This document shows, piece after piece, positions 15,198-22,843 of a stretch of 64,000 nucleotides of DNA. A program made the position numbers and the translations under genes. The stretch's first letter is position 1, and every line of letters begins with the position of its first letter. Origin of the DNA: Bacteroidales bacterium (lineage in GTDB: Bacteria > Bacteroidota > Bacteroidia > Bacteroidales > UBA932); the NCBI GenBank assembly GCA_017546125.1, contig JAFYXO010000027.1, positions 1 to 64,000 of the forward strand, in the 5' to 3' direction. The notes below the pieces were generated by a model. That model saw only the letters and a program-made list of their open reading frames with translations, had not been told where the DNA came from and searched no databases.

Positions 15198-17449
15198 TTA
15201 TGAGGACACTACTTTCCATATCTATCTTAATCCTATCCCACATAGCATTGTTGGGTCAGGATAATGACACCACAGCCTTAAAGGGCGGTATCCTTAAAGA
15301 GGCCGTAGTCTCTGCCCAAAGCATAATCAAGGAGACCTCCACCAGGACGACATTGACACCTCTGCAGATAAAGGTCAAGCCTGCGCTCTTCGGAGAAATG
15401 GATCCTCTGAAAGTGGTCCTGACTATGCCGGGAATCCAGAACAATGTAGAGGGTGATGTCGGTATCTCTGTCAGGGGTGGGGATGTGGACCAGACTCTGG
15501 TCTCTCTGGACGGTGTGGCAATATACAATCCATCCCATATGAAAGGTTTTGTCTCTGCATTCAACTCTGATGTGGTAAGCCAAATAGATATCTTCAAAAG
15601 TGCCTTCCCTGCCAAATATGGTTCCAGACTCTCAGGCGTCGTGGATGTGAAAACCAAAATAGGTGATATGCAAAAGTTTGGAGGAAGTCTGAACTTGGGG
15701 ATGATGTCTTCAAAAATATTTCTGGAAGGTCCAATATTCAAAGGGAGAACATCTTTCACCTTTTCTGCCAGAAAATCTTATTTCGGACTTATAGTGGGAA
15801 ACATCTATAAGAAGATTGTAAAAGGGAATGATGACTTCTTTGAGCAGTTGAAACATACCGGATATTACGACGTCAATGCAGGTATCACCCAGCTGATAGG
15901 GGACAATCACAAGATAGATGTGAGATTTTATCGGGGAGATGACAAGATATCGACTATCAATCATACGGATCAGACATATAGTCTGGAAGTGGAAGATACC
16001 ACCATCGTACGGAATTCGGGCACATCTTCAGGAGAGAACTGGGGAAATATGGCGGGACTCATCAGATGGGACTACACCAAATCAAACAAAATAGATCTCT
16101 CCACCTATGCCTCATACTCCATCTTCAGACACGCATACAGCAATAGGGAGACCAAGCAGACAGATAGTTTGTGTCCCTCCTTCAAAGACGGTCTTATAAG
16201 GACCATACAAGAGGAGAATCTACTGAAAAGGCAATCATACATCGAAGAGTTCGCTGTCGGGAGTGATGCCAGACTACATCTTGCTAAAGGGCACACCCTT
16301 TCATTTGGGATCAGGGGCTCCAAACAGATACTTCTCCCCAAGATATTGGCATCAAATACAGTTACCCATATAGTACCGGACAAAGAGGACTCCATTCTCG
16401 TAAAAAACAACGACTTCGGTTCAGATTATGAAATAAACACATACTCGATATATGCTGAGGATGATTTTACCATAGGAAAGAAGTTGAATATTTCAGCCGG
16501 TATCAGATTTACAATATATGATCTGATGGAAAATTATCACTATATCCCTGAGCCAAGAATCAGATGTTCCTGGGTCATAACTCCCAACTTCTCTCTAAAG
16601 GGTTCATACTCCCGAATGAGCCAGCCTATCCACTTGCTCTCATCCTCAAATATCACTTCCCCATCCGATTTATGGGTCCCGTCTACAGCAGAATTGCCAC
16701 CTATGCTGTCCGACAACTTCGCTTTTGGCGGGTGGTATGAGAAACGTATGGATGATCTTTACCTTATGTTCTCTCTGGAAGGATATTATAAAACAATGGA
16801 GAACACACTTGATTACTATCAGAGTTACTCTCTTCTGAGCAGAATAGACTGGGAGGATGCAGTAGAAGTGGGACACGCCAAGAGTTATGGTATGGAAGTC
16901 TTTACCAATATCAGACACAAAACATTTGATGCCACTATTGCGTACACACTGAGTGAGACTCTGGAACAATATGAAACCATCAACAGTGGAGAGTGGTTCC
17001 CGTCTACCCAGGACTGCAGACACAATCTTTCAGTTCAGGTATCGTACATACCATTCGAGAACTTCACCTTGTCAGCAGCATTCTATTACAAAACCGGAAG
17101 AAGATACACCTTGTCAGACATAGTACTTCGTACCCCATACCACCGTTTCTATTGGCACACAGACACATCTGCCGAGATGAATCACTACTGGATCCTCAGC
17201 AATGCCTATTCATACCTGGAAAAAAACGGATACAAGATGGAAGATTACCATCGCATGGACCTCTCTGTGAACTACAGATTTGAACATAAGAAAAGCTATA
17301 GTGATATAAATCTGTCGGTATATAATGCATATAACCGGATGAATCCTTACAAACTCTCATTCGAAACCGGTACGGATGGTAAAGTAACAGTAAAGAAACT
17401 GTGCGTATTCCCTATTATGCCATCAATAAACTATATATTCACATTCTAA
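15194..17449 (+). CDS. TonB-dependent receptor coupled to DUF4249
   Basis: A 751-residue outer membrane receptor: signal peptide (about 1-22), a short stretch with EAVVSAQ as a likely TonB box, plug (about 45-155; GISVRGGDVDQTLVSLDGV and AFPAKYGSRLSGVVDVKT), then the barrel to an aromatic end (NYIFTF). It lacks the N-terminal CarboxypepD_reg-like domain often carried by Bacteroidota receptors. The first ATG overlaps the DUF4249 stop (ATGA); a second ATG 6 bases on (MRTLLS) is also possible. Context suggests it handles a product or cargo linked to the C10 proteases and DUF4249 proteins, for example peptides; this is inference. Confidence 0.85.
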   Translation: MIMRTLLSISILILSHIALLGQDNDTTALKGGILKEAVVSAQSIIKETSTRTTLTPLQIKVKPALFGEMDPLKVVLTMPGIQNNVEGDVGISVRGGDVDQTLVSLDGVAIYNPSHMKGFVSAFNSDVVSQIDIFKSAFPAKYGSRLSGVVDVKTKIGDMQKFGGSLNLGMMSSKIFLEGPIFKGRTSFTFSARKSYFGLIVGNIYKKIVKGNDDFFEQLKHTGYYDVNAGITQLIGDNHKIDVRFYRGDDKISTINHTDQTYSLEVEDTTIVRNSGTSSGENWGNMAGLIRWDYTKSNKIDLSTYASYSIFRHAYSNRETKQTDSLCPSFKDGLIRTIQEENLLKRQSYIEEFAVGSDARLHLAKGHTLSFGIRGSKQILLPKILASNTVTHIVPDKEDSILVKNNDFGSDYEINTYSIYAEDDFTIGKKLNISAGIRFTIYDLMENYHYIPEPRIRCSWVITPNFSLKGSYSRMSQPIHLLSSSNITSPSDLWVPSTAELPPMLSDNFAFGGWYEKRMDDLYLMFSLEGYYKTMENTLDYYQSYSLLSRIDWEDAVEVGHAKSYGMEVFTNIRHKTFDATIAYTLSETLEQYETINSGEWFPSTQDCRHNLSVQVSYIPFENFTLSAAFYYKTGRRYTLSDIVLRTPYHRFYWHTDTSAEMNHYWILSNAYSYLEKNGYKMEDYHRMDLSVNYRFEHKKSYSDINLSVYNAYNRMNPYKLSFETGTDGKVTVKKLCVFPIMPSINYIFTF

Positions 17450-17462
17450 CATTCCACAATTT

Positions 17463-17975
17463 ATGAAGAGAAACATTATACTTTTGGCGATATTGCTCAC
17501 ATCAAGCATTACATTACAAGCACAAAAAAAACACCTTTTTGAGATAGGGGCAGGTGCGGTGTTGCCATTCTCCACGATGTTTTACATGGGAGGACCTTCT
17601 TTCGGAGGTCCGGCGATTAACGCATACGGAGAATACAGATACGCTATTCAGGATCATATCCATCTTGGTGGCCAATTGGGCTATAAGGCCTACAGCAAGG
17701 GGAAAACCCCAATGCATATGATATCAGCCAAGGCCCATCTCACAGCCAACATCCTTCCACACAGGAAAGTCAATCCATATGCCGGACTGGGAATCGGATA
17801 CGGCTTTTTCACAAATGGATCAAAACATTTCCTACTGGTCCCCAGAATAGGTATTCAGATAGGGAAACATCTCCGAATTGCTCTTGAATATGATATGGCA
17901 TACGAGAACAAATCCGGTGATTACGACAGAGACAATTATGTCCCACAATCGCTCAATGTAGCCTGGACATTTTAA
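17463..17975 (+). CDS. Small outer membrane beta-barrel protein
   Basis: A 170-residue protein with a signal peptide (1-20, ending LQAQ) and alternating strand pattern with glycine and aromatic residues (ITLQAQKKHLFEIGAGAVLP; VNPYAGLGIGYGFF), ending in WTF like an outer membrane barrel. It resembles the 8-stranded OmpA/OmpW-like porin family of Bacteroidota. It starts 13 bases after the receptor gene, so it is the last member of the C10/DUF4249/TonB unit. Its last 4 bases overlap the end of the convergent rhaD-like gene. Function unknown. Confidence 0.7.
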   Translation: MKRNIILLAILLTSSITLQAQKKHLFEIGAGAVLPFSTMFYMGGPSFGGPAINAYGEYRYAIQDHIHLGGQLGYKAYSKGKTPMHMISAKAHLTANILPHRKVNPYAGLGIGYGFFTNGSKHFLLVPRIGIQIGKHLRIALEYDMAYENKSGDYDRDNYVPQSLNVAWTF

Positions 17976-18688
17976 GCCCCTGCCGCCCTGGCACTGATAT
18001 AGATCTGCGCCGCCTTATTCAGAGTGTCTATCACATCAAAACATGTGATAATATCGTCCCCTACAGCAAGCACTCCATGCTTTTCCCATATCACTACATC
18101 GTGATCACGGAGCTGCCCAACTGTAGCTTCTGCAAGTTCGACTGTACCTGGAAAATGGAAAGGGACTACCCCGACCCCTTTGGTCACCACTATCTTACAC
18201 TCGGGAATCATACTCCACAACATCTCGGTAAGGGCGTCACTGTCAAGCCATTTGTCGATATGGGTCAAGGCCACCAGTTCAATGGGATGAGTGTGTAGCA
18301 CCACTTTACAACCCCTTCCCAGTCCACGAAGGTAATTGTGCATATAAAGATGGGATGCCAGTTCTGATGTAGGGGCTATCTCTTCGCGATAGATTATTTC
18401 ATAAAATCTCCCATCAGAACTTATTCTGATAAGCACACCATTATCCCAGGGATTTTTGGCCACATCCCTCATCCTCTTGCCGGATCCTGTCACATAGAAG
18501 ACATTATCTGCAAGATTTTCCAGTACGGCAGGAAGCTCTCTCCTGACCGACAAAGCATCTCTGGTTTTGAATCTTGATGAAAGTGAATCGGTGAGATTTA
18601 CTGAAATATTCCCACCATTGTACTCAGCCCAACCTTTCTCCCAAAGGTAACCGGCCACCTCTGTGATTTTATCTAATTCCTTAAACAT
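17972..18688 (-). CDS. rhaD: Rhamnulose-1-phosphate aldolase-like class II aldolase
   Basis: A 238-residue class II aldolase/adducin family protein that lines up with E. coli RhaD: WEKGWAEYNGGNISV near the start, VTGSGK, PTSELASH (the glutamate being the catalytic acid), HTHPIELVALT (two zinc histidines), PECKIVVTKGVGVVPFH, and KHGV (third zinc histidine). RhaD splits L-rhamnulose-1-phosphate into dihydroxyacetone phosphate and L-lactaldehyde. It is about 35 residues shorter than the E. coli enzyme, mostly at the C-terminus. No other rhamnose gene is nearby, so another sugar phosphate is possible. I start it at the ATG at 18688; the ATG at 18703 lies upstream of the -7 box that would express it. 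Confidence 0.75.
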   Translation of the reverse strand: MFKELDKITEVAGYLWEKGWAEYNGGNISVNLTDSLSSRFKTRDALSVRRELPAVLENLADNVFYVTGSGKRMRDVAKNPWDNGVLIRISSDGRFYEIIYREEIAPTSELASHLYMHNYLRGLGRGCKVVLHTHPIELVALTHIDKWLDSDALTEMLWSMIPECKIVVTKGVGVVPFHFPGTVELAEATVGQLRDHDVVIWEKHGVLAVGDDIITCFDVIDTLNKAAQIYISARAAGA

Positions 18689-18692
18689 ACCC

Positions 18693-18720
18693 CAAAGATA
18701 CATTTTTTAATATATCTTTG
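18693..18720. promoter_or_regulatory. Divergent leaderless promoters (rhaD / PHP gene)
   Basis: TATCTTTG occurs on the minus strand at 18693-18700, 4 bases before the rhaD ATG (18688), and on the plus strand at 18713-18720, 5 bases before the PHP-gene ATG (18726). Initiation a few bases downstream of each box would place the transcript start at or next to the start codon. Confidence 0.65.
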
Positions 18721-18725
18721 TAACT

Positions 18726-19898
18726 ATGTCAAGAATAATTAAAACCATATCAGGTGCTTTGATGATGCTATTGAGGGTCATCATCCTTGTATTATGTCTG
18801 TTCAGCTTTTCTCCTATCTACAAATGGGGGGATCCGGCACCATTCTCCGGAGACAGGATATATAATCCCTATGCAGGTTCAGACTCTGCTGCAGTATGGA
18901 AGCGTGCGACATTCCACACCCACACAAAAGTGGACAAAGGTATAAATGAGTGCCCATACTACCCTGACGTGGTGTATGATGACTATATGGCTTTGGGATA
19001 CGACATTGTCGCATTTACCAACCACAATGCGTTGACCCAGCACCCCTATAACCAAAGGCTTGACCTACACGCATACGAGCATGGCTATAACCTTTTCAAA
19101 CTCCATACAAATGTATTCGGTACCCGTCAGGTTCAGAAATACGACATTCTGCTACCCATCTTCGATTCACAAAAGCAGTTCAAGATGGATTTGGCGAAAA
19201 AGCATGGAGATTTCATAGTCTTCAATCATCCCGACAGGACACACGGTGTAACATCCAAAACTATGACCAGAATCTCCGGGTATAACCTGATTGAAGGTGA
19301 TTCAGGATTTGAGGAGAGGGATGGCGGCGAAGGGACACATCTCCGACACTGGGACGAGGCCCTTTCTGCCGGACGATACTCACACAATCTCCTTTCTGAC
19401 GACAATCACGACTCCAAAAGGGCTTCCCGCATAGCGAGGAGATCCACTTGGGTTAATACCCCTACCGCTGAGTACTTTGATGTCAGGGACGCCCTTCTTC
19501 AGGGCAATTTCTACTCGATGAGGACCCCGGAGGGGATCCCTACAGATTCGCTCCCACGAATCAGCTGTATTGGACTTAAGTCCGACACCATCCATATTTC
19601 ACTCACAAAGCCAGCCTCCACTATAGAGGTGATATCGCAGAATGGAGAAGTGAAGCAGAGGCTTTCCGACACTGGCTTCGCCCAATACGTCATCCAGGGG
19701 GATGAGCCATACATCCGGATGACTGCCCGATTTGACGACGGCACTGTCATCTACACCAACGCCTTTGCCCGCTACAGTGACGGTGACTCGCCATATTGCG
19801 ACTTGAACCACCCCATCCACTGGCCACTGACCATCCTTTATAACCTGATATTGATGGCCATCATCTCCACTATCGCAGTCCATATAAAAAAACCATAA
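18726..19898 (+). CDS. Membrane-anchored PHP-type phosphoesterase-like protein
   Basis: A 390-residue protein with an N-terminal membrane segment (about 8-30) and a C-terminal one (about 366-385). Between them is a PHP-like metal-binding domain: FHTHTKVDKG (first histidine pair), DIVAFTNHNAL, FNHPDR, and SDDNHDSKRAS. PHP domains hydrolyse phosphoesters using two or three metal ions; the substrate is not evident. With helices at both ends the catalytic part probably faces the periplasm. It is transcribed alone, back to back with rhaD, from a -7 box 5 bases before its start. Confidence 0.7.
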   Translation: MSRIIKTISGALMMLLRVIILVLCLFSFSPIYKWGDPAPFSGDRIYNPYAGSDSAAVWKRATFHTHTKVDKGINECPYYPDVVYDDYMALGYDIVAFTNHNALTQHPYNQRLDLHAYEHGYNLFKLHTNVFGTRQVQKYDILLPIFDSQKQFKMDLAKKHGDFIVFNHPDRTHGVTSKTMTRISGYNLIEGDSGFEERDGGEGTHLRHWDEALSAGRYSHNLLSDDNHDSKRASRIARRSTWVNTPTAEYFDVRDALLQGNFYSMRTPEGIPTDSLPRISCIGLKSDTIHISLTKPASTIEVISQNGEVKQRLSDTGFAQYVIQGDEPYIRMTARFDDGTVIYTNAFARYSDGDSPYCDLNHPIHWPLTILYNLILMAIISTIAVHIKKP

Positions 19899-19900
19899 AA

Positions 19901-19931
19901 TTTGTCGTTTTATAAAAACTGCATATATTTG
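19901..19931 (+). promoter_or_regulatory. Promoter upstream of the GT2 gene
   Basis: TTTG (19901-19904), 19 bases, TATATTTG (19924-19931): a full match to the Bacteroidota promoter. Initiation is expected near 19936, which is 150 bases before the nearest start codon and just ahead of a terminator-like hairpin. Confidence 0.75.
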
Positions 19932-19935
19932 CATA

Positions 19936-20003
19936 GTAATATTAGTGACACTTGATACAATAAAGCATGGCATTTCAGCCCCAACTGAAGTGCCTTTCTT
20001 TTT
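19936..20003 (+). ncRNA. Candidate small RNA or attenuated leader
   Basis: A perfect promoter (19901-19931) is followed about 35 bases after the predicted start by a 10-bp hairpin (GGCATTTCAG 19969-19978, loop CCCCAA, CTGAAGTGCC 19985-19994, one G-U pair) and then TTTCTTTTT. The unit would give an RNA of about 68 nucleotides. It is either a free small RNA or an attenuator controlling the glycosyltransferase gene that begins at 20087. No known family recognised. Confidence 0.5.
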
Positions 20004-20086
20004 AGAAAGATAGCCAAAAGTGTATTCAATGATAGAAGGTCTCATAATACTATAGACATATTGGGGTACATTTTAATACTTGTTTA

Positions 20087-21067
20087 ATGTCCACAACAGC
20101 GGTAGTCATATTAAACTGGAACGGCAGGGGATTTCTGGAGAAATTCCTCCCACCACTGCTACAATACACCCCACAAGAGCTGGGATCGGTGATTGTCGCA
20201 GACAATGGCTCTGAAGACGGATCATTGGAATTGCTCGAAGAGCGATACCCCACAGTTAAGACTATAAAGTTCGATAAGAACTACGGATTTACCGGAGGAT
20301 ACAACAGGGCATTTGAGGCTATCCGAAACCAACCTGAGCTGTATGGCAAGTTTGAGTACTACCTCCTACTGAATTCAGATGTGGAGGTGACCCCCGGCTG
20401 GCTCGACTGCCTGGTGGAGTTTATGGAGTCACACCCAAAGGCGGCAATCTGCTCACCTAAGGTCCTCTCATACGACAGGCGTGACCACTTTGAACATGCA
20501 GGGGCTTGCGGTGGAATGCTTGACAGATTCTATTTTCCTTATTGCCGTGGGCGTGTCCTCTCCAAAGTGGAAAAGGACCAGGGGCAATACGACACCCCGG
20601 CAGAAGTATTTTGGGCATCGGGCACATCATTTATGATCCGCTCAGATGTTTGGCACCGCCTCGGTGGTCTGGACGAAACATTCTTTGCCCACATGGAGGA
20701 GATCGACCTCTGCTGGAGGGCAAAACTATCAGGAGAAGAGGTATGGGTGGTACCCCAATCGCACATCTACCACGTCGGTGGCGGCACACTTCCCAACAAC
20801 TCACCACGCAAACTCTACCTCAACTTCCGCAACAACCTCCTTATGATGGAGAAGAACCTCCCCGACGCTTCGCGCAATAGGATAATCTTCACCCGAATGT
20901 GTATAGACGGGGCAGCAGCGGCGGCGTATCTGCTGATGGGCAAGGTCCCATATTTTAAGGCGGTGTGGAATGCTCACAAAGATTACCGCAAGATGAAAGG
21001 TTCGGTGGTCCGCACACCCCATATCATAGAAGTTCCCAGACCCAAAGGGTCAGTTTTCTTTATGTAA
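20087..21067 (+). CDS. Glycosyltransferase family 2
   Basis: A 326-residue GT-A fold glycosyltransferase. The nucleotide-sugar site is visible as VVILNWNGRGFLE at the start, VADNGSEDGS near 43-52, NYGFTGGYNRAF, and LLLNSDVEV (the DxD-type metal motif). The acceptor side shows WASGTSFMIR and EEIDLCWRAK. This arrangement is typical of rhamnosyl- or other sugar-transferases of surface polysaccharide. No membrane segment. The gene is alone, with a 150-base leader that contains a terminator-like hairpin. The end is followed by two tandem palindromes. Confidence 0.85.
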   Translation: MSTTAVVILNWNGRGFLEKFLPPLLQYTPQELGSVIVADNGSEDGSLELLEERYPTVKTIKFDKNYGFTGGYNRAFEAIRNQPELYGKFEYYLLLNSDVEVTPGWLDCLVEFMESHPKAAICSPKVLSYDRRDHFEHAGACGGMLDRFYFPYCRGRVLSKVEKDQGQYDTPAEVFWASGTSFMIRSDVWHRLGGLDETFFAHMEEIDLCWRAKLSGEEVWVVPQSHIYHVGGGTLPNNSPRKLYLNFRNNLLMMEKNLPDASRNRIIFTRMCIDGAAAAAYLLMGKVPYFKAVWNAHKDYRKMKGSVVRTPHIIEVPRPKGSVFFM

Positions 21068-21072
21068 TTAAA

Positions 21073-21160
21073 TTCCCGCGTTCATTTTTCGCAATATTCA
21101 GACGCGGGAGGTCATTTTTTTGCTTCCCGCGTTCATTTTTCGCCAAATCCGTACGCGGGA
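21073..21160. repeat. Two tandem 51-base palindromic repeats
   Basis: The 20-base sequence TTCCCGCGTTCATTTTTCGC occurs at 21073-21092 and again at 21124-21143, exactly 51 bases apart. Each copy is the left half of a hairpin: TCCCGCGT at 21074-21081 pairs with ACGCGGGA at 21102-21109, and 21125-21132 with 21153-21160, each with a 20-base loop. The loops differ outside the repeat. It lies between convergent genes and may act as a terminator or a REP-like element. Confidence 0.8.
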
Positions 21161-21172
21161 TTATAGACAGAC

Positions 21173-21226
21173 TACCTGAAAACAGACCCCACGGACACAA
21201 TCCGCAGGGTCTATATTAATCAGGTA
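21173..21226. terminator. Nested inverted repeat between convergent genes
   Basis: TACCTGA (21173-21179) pairs with TCAGGTA (21220-21226), and inside it AGACCC-CA-CGGA pairs with TCCG-CA-GGGTCT around a 5-base loop (21184-21212). There is no strong T-run, so a role in ending transcription is possible but not certain. Confidence 0.45.
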
Positions 21227-21353
21227 ACGCAGAAATTACCCTATTCTGAAAAATTGTATAAAAAGTGGAATTTCAAGGCACACGATGTGTGAAAAACCGG
21301 AGCATACTGCCGTATGTGAGGATTTTGAACACGAGTGTAACGCCGAAATTACC
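21224..21353. repeat. Intergenic element bounded by 17-base near-repeats
   Basis: GTAACGCAGAAATTACC (21224-21240) and GTAACGCCGAAATTACC (21337-21353) match at 16 of 17 bases and bracket about 100 bases that include a CATAC/GTATG hairpin (near 21302-21314) in the stretch ACCGGAGCATACTGCCG. It lies just past the pepD stop. It could be an interspersed repeat or a structured 3' region; I cannot assign a family. Confidence 0.4.
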
Positions 21354-21361
21354 TTTTTAGA

Positions 21362-22816
21362 CTATTTTACAGGGGCGTTCTTAAGAGCCTCAACTAGGAA
21401 ATTCCACCACTTCTCAACTGTAGGGATAAGAACTCTCTCTTCTGGTGAGTGAGGAGACATCAAAGTAGGGCCGCAAGAGATCATATCCCAATGAGGGTAG
21501 TTGTTAGAGATGATGGCGCACTCAAGACCTGCGTGGATAGCTTTCACATCAGCTTCTACACCGTAAAGGTTTTTGTAGGTCTCTTTCATGGTCTTAAGGA
21601 TAGGTGACTCCATGTTTGGCTGCCATCCTGAATAACCACCGGTAAATGCCACTTTAGCGCCAGCAAGCTCGAATACGGCACGGATAGCTTCGCTAAGATC
21701 GTGTTTAGCTGTATCGCAAGAACCTCTCATAAGTGTTCTTACTACGATTTTACCTTTTTCAGATTTGACGATAGCCAAGTTGTTTGATGTATCTACAAGG
21801 TTATCCATTACCAAGCTCATACGGTCTACACCTGATGGACAAGCGTAAACAGCTTGCATAACTTTAACAGCTACCTCTGCAGGTACACATTTTTTAGCGC
21901 CTGCGCTCTTAGTGAAGTATACCTCTACACCCGGATCGATAGGTTTGTATTCAGCTTTAACTTCAGCTGTAACTTTAGCTACGTGTTTTTTAGCTTTTGA
22001 CACTTTGTTTGCAGGTACAGCGATGTAAGCTACAGCCTCTCTTGGGATAGCGTTACGCATGTTACCACCCTCGATAGAGATCAGACGGCCACCCATATCC
22101 CTTAGGATAGGGAGAAGAAGACGGGCCATAATTTTGTTTGAGTTACCGCGACCTTCATTGATCTCCATTCCTGAGTGACCACCTCTAAGACCTTTGACAG
22201 CCACTTCGTATTGAACTAGATCTTTTGGAAGAGCCTCCTCTTTATATTTGAACTCAGCATTGGTATCAAGACCACCTGCACAACCTACATAAAGTTCACC
22301 CTCAGTCTCAGAGTCAAGGTTTACAAGGATGTCACCTTTAAGAAGTCCACCTTTAAGTGCTTTTGCACCTGTCATACCGGTCTCTTCATCGATTGTGAAT
22401 AGAGCTTCGATAGGTCCGTGTACCAAATCGGTAGCCTCAAGAACTGCCATAGCTGCAGCGCAACCAAGACCGTTGTCAGCACCAAGGGTAGTACCTTGAG
22501 CATATAGCCATTCGCCTACCACTTTAGTCTCTACAGGATCATTGTCCCAGTCGTGAACTACGTCGTTATTGTTTTGAGGAACCATATCAATGTGAGCCTG
22601 GAAGATGATACCGGTGCGGTTCTCCATACCAGGGGTAGCAGGTTTGCGGATGATGATATTGCCCACCTCGTCTTTGATAGTCTCAAGACCAAGGCTTTGA
22701 CCCCATTGATAAAGATATTCTACAGCTTTTTGCTCTCTCTTTGATGGACGAGGGATACGTGTAAGTGAGTAGAAATGTTTCCAAACTCTTTTGGGTTCTA
22801 GATTTTCGATTGTCAT
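21362..22816 (-). CDS. pepD: Aminoacyl-histidine dipeptidase (M20)
   Basis: A 484-residue cytosolic M20 family dipeptidase (PepD/carnosinase type), which cleaves short peptides such as X-His. Visible landmarks: IFQAHIDMVPQ (first metal histidine), GADNGLGCAAAMAV (bridging aspartate), FTIDEETGMTGA (catalytic glutamate pair), GLRGGHSGMEI in the lid domain, and HAGLECAII near the C-terminus. Length fits the family (E. coli 485). It is the last gene of the acyltransferase, DUF4831, pepD string, 27 bases after DUF4831. It ends with TAG. With the POT transporter next door it fits uptake and hydrolysis of di- and tripeptides. Confidence 0.92.
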   Translation of the reverse strand: MTIENLEPKRVWKHFYSLTRIPRPSKREQKAVEYLYQWGQSLGLETIKDEVGNIIIRKPATPGMENRTGIIFQAHIDMVPQNNNDVVHDWDNDPVETKVVGEWLYAQGTTLGADNGLGCAAAMAVLEATDLVHGPIEALFTIDEETGMTGAKALKGGLLKGDILVNLDSETEGELYVGCAGGLDTNAEFKYKEEALPKDLVQYEVAVKGLRGGHSGMEINEGRGNSNKIMARLLLPILRDMGGRLISIEGGNMRNAIPREAVAYIAVPANKVSKAKKHVAKVTAEVKAEYKPIDPGVEVYFTKSAGAKKCVPAEVAVKVMQAVYACPSGVDRMSLVMDNLVDTSNNLAIVKSEKGKIVVRTLMRGSCDTAKHDLSEAIRAVFELAGAKVAFTGGYSGWQPNMESPILKTMKETYKNLYGVEADVKAIHAGLECAIISNNYPHWDMISCGPTLMSPHSPEERVLIPTVEKWWNFLVEALKNAPVK

Positions 22817-22843
22817 AATAGTGTATATTATTAAGGTTTATAT

